Below are positions 46,623 through 55,258 of a stretch of DNA of 64,000 bases, piece after piece. A program made the position numbers and the translations under genes. The stretch lies in the NCBI RefSeq assembly GCF_003248515.1, contig NZ_QFOB01000004.1, forward strand, positions 372,001-436,000. The letters are read 5' to 3'. The notes under the pieces are model-generated. The model searched no databases and was not told the DNA's origin. It saw only the letters and a program-made list of their open reading frames with translations. Each line of letters opens with the position of its first letter. Positions within the stretch are counted from its first letter, which is position 1. The stretch comes from Sphingomonas sp. GTDB taxonomy: Bacteria; Pseudomonadota; Alphaproteobacteria; Sphingomonadales; Sphingomonadaceae.

Positions 46623-47257
46623 CTGGCTGGCTGATCGATCTCGAACAGCGGACGGACCGCCAGCAGCGCCTGTGTGCGATTGCTGACGCCCAGCCGCCGG
46701 AAGATGGCGGTCAGATGCGCCTTTATCGTCGCCTCCGTCACATCCAGATCGCGCGCAATCTCCTTGTTTGAGCGCCCGTCGGCCAGCGCGATCAGCACCG
46801 CGTTCTGCGCCGGCGAAAGATCGGCGATGCGGGCACGGGCTGCGGCGATGGTCTGGCTTGCCGCCACTTCAGCCGGGAAATGGGTGCCCCCTGCCACGAT
46901 CCGCTTCAGGATCGCGGCGATCTCGTCCACCGGGCGGCTTTTGAATACGAATCCCGCGGCGCCGAGCGCCTTCGCCGCCTCGATCAGGGAGGCATCCTCG
47001 CGCGCGGTGATCATCACGATCGGCACATGAGGATCGATGTGCTGAAGCTTGAGCAGGCCCGAATAGCCATGAGCATCCGAAAGCTGGAAATCCAGCAGCA
47101 CGAGCCGGAAGGCCGGCTTGGTCGGCATGACCTCCACCGCCTCCGCGACCGATCCCACACCAACCACAGCAACGCCCGGCAGGGCGACCCGAGCGGCGAG
47201 CGACAGCCCCTCTCGCGTAAGGGGATGATCATCGACCACCAGTACCCGGCCGCTCAT
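46619..47257 (-). CDS. LuxR/NarL-family response regulator
   Basis: The 212-residue regulator has a receiver at residues 4-118 with Asp56 in LVLLDFQLSD, Thr in ITARED and Lys in FVFKSRP. A LuxR-type HTH at about 145-205 reads LSPAQNAVL, then GRSNKEIARDLDVTEATIKAHL. The ATG at 47257 has AAAGGA a few bases upstream. It is the first gene of the minus-strand relay operon and is divergent from the pseudo-receiver/Hpt gene. It is the only DNA-binding output in the cluster, so the neighbouring surface genes are plausible targets. Confidence 0.93.
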   Translation of the reverse strand: MSGRVLVVDDHPLTREGLSLAARVALPGVAVVGVGSVAEAVEVMPTKPAFRLVLLDFQLSDAHGYSGLLKLQHIDPHVPIVMITAREDASLIEAAKALGAAGFVFKSRPVDEIAAILKRIVAGGTHFPAEVAASQTIAAARARIADLSPAQNAVLIALADGRSNKEIARDLDVTEATIKAHLTAIFRRLGVSNRTQALLAVRPLFEIDQPAR

Positions 47258-47369
47258 AAGATCCTTTCCGCAACGCAACAAGAAATTCTGTTTAAGCTTT
47301 GACGACTCACGTCATCGCCCATAGACTTACGGAAGTTTGTAGCAGTTAATTCGATTTTGGACATTGTTT

Positions 47370-48053
47370 ATGGCCAAATCCGTCCCATCTCCGCTGATAA
47401 TGATAGTGGATGATCGATCGATCAATCTCATTTCTGCGCGGACGATGCTAAATTATGCTGGATGGCAAACAGTGACAGCTCCCAATGGGACGGAAGCACT
47501 TTTGCATCTCGATCAGATTCCTGCGCTCATCATTGCACCCCTGCATCTCGATATGCCGGGCGGGAGCGAGTTTTCCGCAGAAATTCGTTCTTTGGGAGAA
47601 TCCTTCCGGAGTGCCCCGATGATCGCGATCACGGGTGCGCCCACACCGGATATCGATGATCTGCATCAATTGGGCTTCGACGATTCGCTTGCGGAGACCT
47701 ATACAGCCGAAGAACTTGTTGCCGCCGCGGAGAAGTGGCGGCCGGAGCCGATGCCACCCACTGCAGAACATCTGGAGCAATTGTTCGGTGACGGGGAAGT
47801 CACGCAAATGCTCCGCGGGCTGCGTTCGCTTCTCGACGAGGCCCTCGGTGCGCTGGACACACACGATCCGGCCGATGTCGCGCATCGCGTCGCCGGATTT
47901 GCGGGCATTCTGGGCTTTTCGGATCTCAGCCGGGACTGGCGCCTGCTGTCGGAAGGTGACGGCCCGGATCGCACCATGATCCGTCGCCGTACCCGCATCG
48001 TCGTGGCGGAAATCGATCGTGATCTCGCCGGACGGGACGCGGCAGCGCACTGA
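47370..48053 (+). CDS. Pseudo-receiver/Hpt phosphotransfer protein
   Basis: This is a 227-residue protein. The N-terminal 120 residues follow the receiver fold (LIMIVDDRSIN, then LIIAPLHLDMPGG), but the phospho-acceptor Asp position is His59, so the receiver should not accept phosphate in the normal way. The C-terminal domain is helical and has AHRVAGFAGILGF, the Hpt motif, with the phosphorylatable candidate His172. The ATG at 47370 is preferred over the upstream in-frame TTG. Its 112-bp upstream region is lower in GC than the surroundings and is shared with the divergent LuxR-type gene. It is the likely phosphotransfer link between hybrid kinase and response regulators. Confidence 0.82.
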   Translation: MAKSVPSPLIMIVDDRSINLISARTMLNYAGWQTVTAPNGTEALLHLDQIPALIIAPLHLDMPGGSEFSAEIRSLGESFRSAPMIAITGAPTPDIDDLHQLGFDDSLAETYTAEELVAAAEKWRPEPMPPTAEHLEQLFGDGEVTQMLRGLRSLLDEALGALDTHDPADVAHRVAGFAGILGFSDLSRDWRLLSEGDGPDRTMIRRRTRIVVAEIDRDLAGRDAAAH

Positions 48054-48091
48054 AGCTCCATGCATTCCGGTCCGGCCGCAATTCCGGGCAA

Positions 48092-48106
48092 GTTGCCGGC
48101 GGCAAC
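48092..48106. promoter_or_regulatory. 15-bp palindrome upstream of the spore-coat-U-like gene
   Basis: GTTGCCG and CGGCAAC are perfect arms about a single central base, 79 bp before the ATG at 48185. No T run follows. It may be an operator or a weak intergenic hairpin. Confidence 0.28.
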
Positions 48107-48184
48107 CATCCTAAAGTCTAATCCGGCAATACCGCCCACCACGATTAAGCGATTTTAAAACATGGATTCGCATCGACAGCAAAG

Positions 48185-49267
48185 ATGCGCTTCTTGAGAT
48201 TGATATTGTCTTCGCGATCGCGGATGCGTCGGCCGATCATCGCGCGCATCGTCGCGTTGCTCACGCTGGCATGCGCGGCGTCGGGGGCCACTGCGGCCTG
48301 CGATGTCGCGACGCCGATCGCCACGAGTGTCGGCAACTATTCCCCCGCCGCGATCAAGGCGAGCGCGCCGTTCGTCAAGACTGGCGCCGGCTTTTCCTGC
48401 GCCAGCTTCAGCGTGCTCACAGTCCTGAGCGGGAATTTCCTGAAAGCCACCGTCCCCGCCGGCACGGTTCTGAAACTGACATCGGCGGCATCGCCCACCG
48501 ATAGCGTGACCTATCAGCTCTTTGCCGACAGCAACGCCTCGATCGAGCTGAAGCCGGGCATATCCGCTTATTACATGAACGGCGTCATCCTGAATCTGCT
48601 GAACCTCCTGGGAGACGGCACGATCAACGTGCCCGTTTATTTTAAGCTGGCGAGCACGAATGCAGTTGCCCCCGGAACCTATACCGGCAGCTTCTCGGTG
48701 AAATGGGACTGGAATTTCTGCAACGGGATCGCGGTCGCCTTTGCGTGCGTCGGCATCGTCGACTCCGGCAGCAAATCGGGCGTCGTCAACGTCACGCTCG
48801 TCGTGCAATCTAGGCCGCCGATCGTCAGCCTCACCCTGGGGCAGCCCACCTGGGACAGCGTGAACGGCACCTACAATCCCAAGGCGATTCCCGGCAGCAA
48901 GCGGCGCATGATCCTGACGGTCACCAATCCCGATATCGTCGCGACGCAGGCCGATGCCGTGCAACTCATCCTGCCCACCCCGACCAACATGATCATCGCG
49001 CTGGACGGAGACGGCACGGGATCGGGCGCGGTGATCCAGGGCAGCGAAGGCAGCCCGGCCTCGGGGCTGACCTTCTCCTACAGCGGCGCCTCCAATACGG
49101 GCGATGACGTCGATTTCTCGAGCGATCAGGGCACCAGCTGGACCTATGCGCCCGTCGCCGGCAACGCCACCTCTCAGGCGGCCGTGACCACGGTGCGCGT
49201 GCGCCCCAAGGGCAGCATGGCGGCGCTTTCCTCTTATTCGGTCACCGTCCCCTATAGCGTCCGGTGA
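48185..49267 (+). CDS. Secreted spore-coat-U-like plus DUF11-like surface protein
   Basis: This 360-residue protein has a signal peptide ending near SGATAA (about residue 38). An N-terminal spore-coat-U/fimbrial-type domain has four cysteines (including AACDVATP, FSCASFS and FACVGIV) and ends near TLVVQSR. The C-terminal domain begins with YNPKAIPGSKRRMILTVTN and resembles the DUF11-like domain of the protein at 36922. Spore-coat-U proteins are often assembled by chaperone-usher systems, but no usher is seen here. A second ATG at 48224 is possible. Its relation to the 35-43 kb cluster suggests a shared surface structure. Confidence 0.78.
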   Translation: MRFLRLILSSRSRMRRPIIARIVALLTLACAASGATAACDVATPIATSVGNYSPAAIKASAPFVKTGAGFSCASFSVLTVLSGNFLKATVPAGTVLKLTSAASPTDSVTYQLFADSNASIELKPGISAYYMNGVILNLLNLLGDGTINVPVYFKLASTNAVAPGTYTGSFSVKWDWNFCNGIAVAFACVGIVDSGSKSGVVNVTLVVQSRPPIVSLTLGQPTWDSVNGTYNPKAIPGSKRRMILTVTNPDIVATQADAVQLILPTPTNMIIALDGDGTGSGAVIQGSEGSPASGLTFSYSGASNTGDDVDFSSDQGTSWTYAPVAGNATSQAAVTTVRVRPKGSMAALSSYSVTVPYSVR

Positions 49268-49293
49268 CGGGCAAGCTGAGTGTTCCTTCCCGT
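49267..49293 (+). terminator. Weak candidate terminator after the spore-coat-U-like gene
   Basis: ACGGG and AAG pair with CTT and CCCGT (49267-49275 with 49286-49293, one bulged C). A short T-containing tail follows. The stem is imperfect, so the call is weak. Confidence 0.3.
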
Positions 49294-49398
49294 TAGACTT
49301 TGGTCGGCTTCGTGTCGCCGCGGATTAGAATCTTAGTTTCTGTAAACCTTATCCGCCCAGTGCCGGCTCGTTCCTGAAGAGAAGTTGCGAGAATATCC

Positions 49399-49863
49399 GT
49401 GCAGTCACGCCAGCATTTCAACGAAGAGCCGGGAGTGGACGGCGAACTATCGGTAACATTCGATCTCATCGGCGGCGCGGTGCAGGCGCGGGGCACCGGC
49501 ATATGGTCCCCCCCTCAGGTGAAGGGCTATTTCGAGGATTGGCGACACGTCGTAAAAGCGGTTCATGCCAACGGTCTGGCGGTCTCGGCGTTCGTCGACA
49601 TGGGGGAAGGCCTCGCCCAGTCGGACGAGGTGGCGGGCATCATCGCGACGATGACCCGCAATATATACCGGCCGGGCGACGCCGTCGCCATGCTCGTCTC
49701 GAACTCGCTCGCCAAGAACCAGATGCGGCGAACGCTCGACGCCCGCTATCATGAATATTTCATCTCACGCAGCGCCGCGCAGACCTGGCTCAAGGGTAGG
49801 GCCGTGCGCGGGCCGGCCGCGCCGCCTGCCGTCCCCACGGCGCGCTTCGGCCGGGGGCTGTGA
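49399..49863 (+). CDS. Uncharacterised small protein, possibly SpoIIAA/STAS-like
   Basis: The 154-residue product has no signal peptide. Its pattern is an N-terminal strand pair (LSVTFDLIGGAVQARGTG), then WRHVVKAVHANG, AVSAFVDMGEGLAQSDEV and GDAVAMLVSNSLAKNQMRR. This alternation recalls the small SpoIIAA-like alpha/beta fold, but no clear signature was found. The start is a GTG with GAG seven bases upstream. The basic, Pro/Ala-rich C-terminus (residues 130-154) looks disordered. It stands alone between the surface locus and the ABC-F gene. Confidence 0.65.
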   Translation: MQSRQHFNEEPGVDGELSVTFDLIGGAVQARGTGIWSPPQVKGYFEDWRHVVKAVHANGLAVSAFVDMGEGLAQSDEVAGIIATMTRNIYRPGDAVAMLVSNSLAKNQMRRTLDARYHEYFISRSAAQTWLKGRAVRGPAAPPAVPTARFGRGL

Positions 49864-50093
49864 CGATTCGAGACCGGGCCGCGTCTCATCCCTTCCCGCG
49901 ACGAAAACGGATGGGGACGGAAGAGGCATCGCTGGCGCCCCGCCGAAATCGCGCCGCACCTCTCCCAACGGTCGCCGCCCGATCGGCTCGGCCTTGCGAA
50001 AGAGGTGCTCCACTTGCCGTCGCGTGTCGGCGGCGATAGACATCCCACCACATACCGGCAGGACCACAGCGCACATGTGATTTCGATCTGACA

Positions 50094-50113
50094 GCAAAAT
50101 CGATCCGTTTTGC
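50094..50113 (+). promoter_or_regulatory. Inverted repeat in the leader of the ABC-F gene
   Basis: GCAAAA (50094-50099) and TTTTGC (50108-50113) are perfect arms around eight bases, just upstream of the AGGGA ribosome site of the ABC-F gene. It may be an operator or a leader hairpin. The evidence is only the symmetry. Confidence 0.25.
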
Positions 50114-50126
50114 CGCCAGGGAAATC

Positions 50127-51743
50127 ATGTTCATGTCCGCCTCGATCGCGACGTTCGACCTCGGTTGGTCGACGCCGGAAGGTTATCCGGTCTTCCATCA
50201 CCTCAATCTCAGCTTCAACCAGGAGCGCGTCGGCATCGTCGGTCGCAACGGCGTCGGCAAAAGCACATTGCTCCGAATGCTGGCGGACCAGCATCCGCCG
50301 GGGCACGGCAGGATCGTCAGGCGCGGAACGGTCGCGATGCTACGGCAGATCGTTCAGATAGGCCCGGACGAAACCCTCGCCGATCTGCTGGGCGTCGCCG
50401 CCGATCTCGCCCTGCTCCGGCGGGCCTCAGCCGGCGAGGCCACGGCCGACGAACTGGCGGCGGTCGACTGGACATTGGAGGCGCGCGTCCAGTCGGCACT
50501 CGCGCGCGTGGGCCTCGATGCCAGCCCGGGCAGCCCCCTCCGCCGCCTTTCCGGGGGCCAGCGCACCCGCGCCGCCATGGCGGGGGTGATGCTTGCCGCG
50601 CCGGACTTCCTGCTTCTCGATGAGCCCACGAACCATCTGGATCGCGCCGGCCGGGACGCATTGTTCGAACTGCTGGCATCGTGGCGGGCGGGCGCCATCA
50701 TCGTCAGCCATGATCGCGCGCTGCTGGAGACAATGGATGCGATCGTCGAGATGACCCCGCTCGGCGCGGCGCGCTACGGAGGGAACTGGACGCACTATCG
50801 CGAGCGCAAGGTGATCGAGCTTGCGGCCGCCCATCAGGATCTGGAGACCGCCGAGCGGCAACGGATCGAAATCGATCGCAAGGCGCAGATCGCGATCGAG
50901 CGCAAGCAGCGCCGGGATGCGGCCGGCAGCCGCAAGGGCGCGCGCGGAGACATGCCGAAAATTCTGGCCGGAGCCCGGAAGGAGCGGGCCGAGAATAGCG
51001 GCGGCGACAATGCCCGACTGGCCGGGCGCCAGCGCGCGGAGGCGATGGAGGCGGCGGCGGCCGCGCGAAGCCGGATCGAGATCCTCGAGCCTATGAGCGT
51101 AACCCTTTCGCCCACCGGATTACCTGACAGCAAGACGATCCTGCATCTTCAGGACGTGACGGCGGGATATCCGGCAAGCCCTCCTGTCATCCGCAAATTC
51201 TCGCTTACGATCACCGGTCCGGAGCGGATCGCGATCGTCGGCCCGAACGGATCGGGCAAGACGACCCTGCTCAATCTGATCGCCGGGCGAATGGCGCCGA
51301 CTTCCGGCACGATCATGCGTGGCGCTCCATTCGCCATGCTGGATCAGACGGCGGCGATCCTCGATCCCGGGCTGACGATCGCCGAAAATTTCCATGCGCT
51401 GAACCCGGGCATCGACGCCCTTGCATGCCGTGCGGCACTCGCGAAATTCCGCTTCAGGGCCGACGCCGCCCTGCAACGGGCCGGAACGCTCAGCGGCGGA
51501 CAGATGTTGAGAGCCGCGCTGGCCTGCATCCTGGGCGGCCCCGCGCCGCCGCCGCTGCTGATCCTCGATGAACCTACCAACCATCTGGACCTCGAGTCCG
51601 TCGCCGCGATCGAGGCGGCGCTGCGGGCCTTCGACGGCGCCTTGCTGGTGGTGAGCCATGACGAGGCTTTCCTGGATGGTGCGGCGATTTCCAGGCGCAT
51701 CGAACTCACGGTGCGGCCGGCCCCCCGGGGGAAGCACCCATAG
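50127..51743 (+). CDS. ABC-F family ATPase
   Basis: The 538-residue soluble protein has two ATPase domains. The first has Walker A GRNGVGKST (about residues 39-47), LSGGQRT (about 143) and LLLDEPTNHLD (about 165). The second has GPNGSGKTT (about 372), LSGGQ (about 454) and LILDEPTNHLD. There are no membrane segments. The charged linker between them (about 235-330, with GDMPKILAGARK) is the ribosome-binding region of ABC-F proteins. It probably acts on stalled or inhibited ribosomes. Whether it protects against a drug cannot be judged from sequence. AGGGA lies five bases before the chosen ATG. Confidence 0.92.
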   Translation: MFMSASIATFDLGWSTPEGYPVFHHLNLSFNQERVGIVGRNGVGKSTLLRMLADQHPPGHGRIVRRGTVAMLRQIVQIGPDETLADLLGVAADLALLRRASAGEATADELAAVDWTLEARVQSALARVGLDASPGSPLRRLSGGQRTRAAMAGVMLAAPDFLLLDEPTNHLDRAGRDALFELLASWRAGAIIVSHDRALLETMDAIVEMTPLGAARYGGNWTHYRERKVIELAAAHQDLETAERQRIEIDRKAQIAIERKQRRDAAGSRKGARGDMPKILAGARKERAENSGGDNARLAGRQRAEAMEAAAAARSRIEILEPMSVTLSPTGLPDSKTILHLQDVTAGYPASPPVIRKFSLTITGPERIAIVGPNGSGKTTLLNLIAGRMAPTSGTIMRGAPFAMLDQTAAILDPGLTIAENFHALNPGIDALACRAALAKFRFRADAALQRAGTLSGGQMLRAALACILGGPAPPPLLILDEPTNHLDLESVAAIEAALRAFDGALLVVSHDEAFLDGAAISRRIELTVRPAPRGKHP

Positions 51744-51921
51744 GGACCGAGACGGCGCCCCTTGTCGCGACTCCTGGGGCGAGGATGGCCATCGCCCCGA
51801 TCCGGATCCGTGGCCGGGATGCGGGCGCTCCGGCCTCCGCCGGTTCGCCCGCCCCGCCCCGCTTACCCGCAGGAAAACCGGGCGACGCCGATCCGTTGGC
51901 CCTGGCGTCTTCCACGGCGGC

Positions 51922-51955
51922 GCGGGGCAACGCCGGTGGACCGGCATTGCCCCGC
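51922..51955 (-). terminator. Strong stem-loop just after the autotransporter gene
   Basis: A 16-bp stem with one mismatch (51922-51937 with 51940-51955) lies seven bases past the stop of the autotransporter. There is no T run on either side. It may be a processing or stabilising hairpin rather than a classical terminator. Confidence 0.4.
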
Positions 51956-51961
51956 CACCTG

Positions 51962-54900
51962 TCAGAGATCGAATTGCAGGTTGGCGCGGAGCGACAGGGC
52001 CGCGCGGCCCTGCTGCTGCTCCGCATTGAATTCGCTCCCCACGCGGAACATGGAATTGCCCCCCGTCGCGCGAAGCTTGCCGACCCAGCCGCTGGTGCGA
52101 TCCTCCGGCACCAGCGCGAACGTCTGGCCATCGGCGAAGTGCGCGGTCGTCGAGCCCAACGATCCTCCCACCAGCTGCCGGCGGCCGCCTTCCACTTCGA
52201 TCCGGAGCCATCCGCTATCCTGGTCATAGCCGCCGAAATCGAGGCCGGCCGCCACGCTGCCGGTGACGGCGAGTTCATCGCTCTTACGTGACGCCACGAT
52301 CAGATCGAACGCCTGGCCGCCTCCGCTCTCGGCATAGCCATCCTCCTTGAGCCGGTAATAATCGACCGACGCGATCGGGCGGAGCGAGAAGGATCCCGAA
52401 ACCATCTCGTAAGATACACCGCCGGCGGCCGAGGCGAGATTGCCGTTCCAACTGCCCTTGGTCGATCGGGTTACCGCTTCGCTGCCGGTGTTGCCGGTGA
52501 AGCTGCGCGCGCTCTTGAAATCGATCCGCCCGGCCGAGGCCCGCGCATAGGCGGAGAGACCAGCCCACGTCCCGCGCCAATAGGCCGCCAGTTCCCACTG
52601 ATTGGCGTGAACATCATTGTCGGTGCCGCGATCATTGTCGCGGCCCGCCACATAGCCGACCGAGAGGCCGAAATTGCCGAGGCCGGTCTTATATTCGCCG
52701 CCCGTCGACAGGCCCCAGCCCCCCACGGAATAGCCCGCCGTGTCGTCCACGCTCTTCGTCGTGCTGAGGGCGATCTGGCTGATCCAGTATCCCCAGCGCC
52801 CCTTATCCTTGAAAGGCCCGCGCGGGTCGGCAAGGATCCGGGCCGTGGCGCGCGATCCCAGCGACGCCAGCTCGAACGTACCACCGGCATGATCCGGCAG
52901 CATCTGGCGGAGCGACCTGCGGAAATCATCTCCGTCCGTGATGTCGAGGAAGGCGGCGCCGACTTTCTGGTCGCGCCCCAGCGCGGCATAGGCCGCATCG
53001 TAGATCGCCGCCTGGGAGCGATTGAGCCCCAGTTCGGTGGTCGTCTTGCGGCTGATGTCGACGGCGAGCTCATTGCCGCCGACGGCCGAGAGCGCGCCCT
53101 TGAAAAGAAACGGGAGCAACGCCGTATCCGTCGCCAGATTCGCCGCCCCGCTGAGGCTGCCGGCGCGCAGGACGGTGTAGCGCCCTTCCGCGTCGGCGAT
53201 GCTGCCGAGCTTGATCGCGAGCTTCGAGCCCTGCGCGAAGGAGGCATTGCCCGAAATCTGGAGAAGGTTGGCGGCCTGCGCCGCGCTATCCTTCTGAAGC
53301 GTCACACGCAGGACGGATCCGCTGCCCATCGCCAGCGACGCGATCGAGGCGCCCTTGGCGAGATCGAACGTGCCACCATTGACCGTGACCGCAAGCTCCT
53401 GCGCATTGGCGAGCGTGCCCGCGAAGCGCGCGGTGCCGGACAGGGTCAGCATATCCTGGCCACCGCCAAAATCGGCGGTTCCGGTGAACACGGAGGTGCC
53501 GGCCAGCGAGACGCTGTCATTGCCCGATCCGAACGAGGCGGTTCCATCGAACGTGGCGTCTCCCGAAAGGGCGAGCCTGTTGTCGCCCGTGCCGAAACGC
53601 GCCTGCCCCTTGACCGACCCGTCCGCGACATCCAGCAGATCGTTGCCCGCGCCGAAGCGGATGTCCCCCGCGATGCTGGGCGCGGTGATGCCGGCCGCCA
53701 CCGCCGTCTGCCGCACGATTACGCCCTCATTGTTGGCGGACAGATCGATGGCGATGTTACGGTCGGACGTGGCGAGCGCGCCGGAGGCGGAAATGGCGCC
53801 GCTGTTTTCGACGAGGGAGACGGAGCCGCCACGATCCACGATCGCGGTGGCGCTTCCGTCCGCACCGCTCGCGGTGGCCCTGATCGTTCCGCTGTTGCGG
53901 ATCGTGGCGACATGGCCTCCCGTCTCGATCACGATTGCCGTAGCCCGGGATGTTGAAGTGCCGCCGCCTGTGGCCGTCACGCTGCCCGCCACGCGGATTT
54001 CGGGCGTCGTGGCGCCGTTGCCGATCCGGATCGCGGTGGCGCTGGCGCCGTTCGAAACAGCCTCGATCCGGCCATTGACGCCGATCCCGTTCGCGATCGA
54101 GACCGTTCCGCCCAGGCCCCCGACGACGAGGCCGTTGCCGTCGATCCCGGCATAGAGGCCCTGCCCCGAAATGCTGCCGTCGACGATCAGGCCGAAGCCG
54201 GTGCCCGTGCCGGCTACAGGCCCGATCGCCACGGCGCGATCGGCCGCGCCGATCTGCACGGCCGCCGCCGCCCCATAAGAAAGGATCGTGGCGGAGCCTT
54301 CCTTGCCATCATCGATCCCGTCCTTGTCCTCGTCATTGTCGGTCGGGCTGTTATCCTTGGGCGGAACGGCGAGAATGATCCCGCCCGAAACATTGCCGGC
54401 GACGATAAGGGCCGGGCCACCCTGAAGCAGATCGTCCGCGTCCAGCTTGCTGGGATCGGCCGGCAGGGTCGTGGTGCGATAGCCGGTCGAGGCCAGGGCG
54501 CCCTGCACCACCAGTGCGCCGGCGATGTCGCCATCCACACGGGCCGCGACAGCCCCTTCGCCCTGCGCGCCGATGGCGCCGGCAAGGCGGACATTGCCAT
54601 TCACGGCATCCAGCCGCACGCCGACCGATCGATCGCCGACAATCGTGGTCGTGCCATCGTGGGTGAAGGCACCGGTCAGGGCGCCGCCCAGCCAGATTCC
54701 GGCGCTGTCCTTGCCCTCCACGGCGATGGTGCCGCTGTTCGAGATCGATCCCGCATAGGAGCCGGCGGTGCGGATGCCGCTGCGGCCAGTGCCAACGGCG
54801 AGCGGACCATCGAGATCCCCGTCCTTGTCGGCGTCCGTCGGCTCGTAGGTTTCGTCGATGGTGATCTTGCCGGTGTTCGCGATGCCACCGCCGGCTCCCG

Positions 54901-55174
54901 CAGCCACTGCGATGCCGGTTGCGCCATCCGCATTGGTGATCTGGATCAGGCCCTCATTGGTCAGCTTGTTGTTGCTGTCGACCGTTACGGCGGCGCCAGC
55001 CGTCGGGACGATCGAGCCCGCACTGGTGATGCGCGTATCATCGCTCGCGCCCGCCTTTATCGTGGACGTGCGGACGGGATCGGTGCGCTTGGCCTCAATC
55101 AGCGTTTCTGCACGAACCGGAAAGGCGGACAGGAGCGCCGGCAGGCAGGCGGAAGCGAACAGATGACGACGCAT
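51962..55174 (-). CDS. Autotransporter (type V secretion) with repeat-rich passenger
   Basis: The 1070-residue protein has a signal peptide ending near PVRAET (about residue 23). A passenger of short Gly/Thr/Ser-rich strands follows, with many NSGTI-like motifs typical of a beta-helix. At the C-terminus an autotransporter barrel begins near GRWGYWISQ (about residue 790) and ends in ANLQFDL. The passenger holds two acidic loops, PTDADKDGDLDG (about 117) and DNDEDKDGIDDG (about 280), resembling calcium sites. AAGGGA precedes the ATG. It lies 84 bases after the TonB transducer gene on the same strand, with a 21-bp palindrome between, so it may be part of the same sigma-controlled operon. Confidence 0.9.
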   Translation of the reverse strand: MRRHLFASACLPALLSAFPVRAETLIEAKRTDPVRTSTIKAGASDDTRITSAGSIVPTAGAAVTVDSNNKLTNEGLIQITNADGATGIAVAAGAGGGIANTGKITIDETYEPTDADKDGDLDGPLAVGTGRSGIRTAGSYAGSISNSGTIAVEGKDSAGIWLGGALTGAFTHDGTTTIVGDRSVGVRLDAVNGNVRLAGAIGAQGEGAVAARVDGDIAGALVVQGALASTGYRTTTLPADPSKLDADDLLQGGPALIVAGNVSGGIILAVPPKDNSPTDNDEDKDGIDDGKEGSATILSYGAAAAVQIGAADRAVAIGPVAGTGTGFGLIVDGSISGQGLYAGIDGNGLVVGGLGGTVSIANGIGVNGRIEAVSNGASATAIRIGNGATTPEIRVAGSVTATGGGTSTSRATAIVIETGGHVATIRNSGTIRATASGADGSATAIVDRGGSVSLVENSGAISASGALATSDRNIAIDLSANNEGVIVRQTAVAAGITAPSIAGDIRFGAGNDLLDVADGSVKGQARFGTGDNRLALSGDATFDGTASFGSGNDSVSLAGTSVFTGTADFGGGQDMLTLSGTARFAGTLANAQELAVTVNGGTFDLAKGASIASLAMGSGSVLRVTLQKDSAAQAANLLQISGNASFAQGSKLAIKLGSIADAEGRYTVLRAGSLSGAANLATDTALLPFLFKGALSAVGGNELAVDISRKTTTELGLNRSQAAIYDAAYAALGRDQKVGAAFLDITDGDDFRRSLRQMLPDHAGGTFELASLGSRATARILADPRGPFKDKGRWGYWISQIALSTTKSVDDTAGYSVGGWGLSTGGEYKTGLGNFGLSVGYVAGRDNDRGTDNDVHANQWELAAYWRGTWAGLSAYARASAGRIDFKSARSFTGNTGSEAVTRSTKGSWNGNLASAAGGVSYEMVSGSFSLRPIASVDYYRLKEDGYAESGGGQAFDLIVASRKSDELAVTGSVAAGLDFGGYDQDSGWLRIEVEGGRRQLVGGSLGSTTAHFADGQTFALVPEDRTSGWVGKLRATGGNSMFRVGSEFNAEQQQGRAALSLRANLQFDL

Positions 55175-55196
55175 GAAGGTCCCTTTGTGCAGTGAC

Positions 55197-55217
55197 CGGC
55201 GCGATCGGATCGCGCCG
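55197..55217 (-). promoter_or_regulatory. 21-bp perfect palindrome between TonB transducer and autotransporter genes
   Basis: CGGCGCGATC and GATCGCGCCG are perfect 10-bp arms about one base, 23 bp upstream of the autotransporter ATG. In RNA it would fold as a stable hairpin next to the ribosome site. It could be an operator, an mRNA-stability element or a translational brake. Confidence 0.5.
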
Positions 55218-55258
55218 TTTGCACCTCAGGACGGAGCCCTTCGCGGGGCGCCTTGAAT

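Noticed and set aside
44472..46634. A 720-codon plus-strand open frame opposite the hybrid kinase
   Set aside because: The minus strand encodes a kinase with all conserved motifs. The plus-strand product has no recognisable features.
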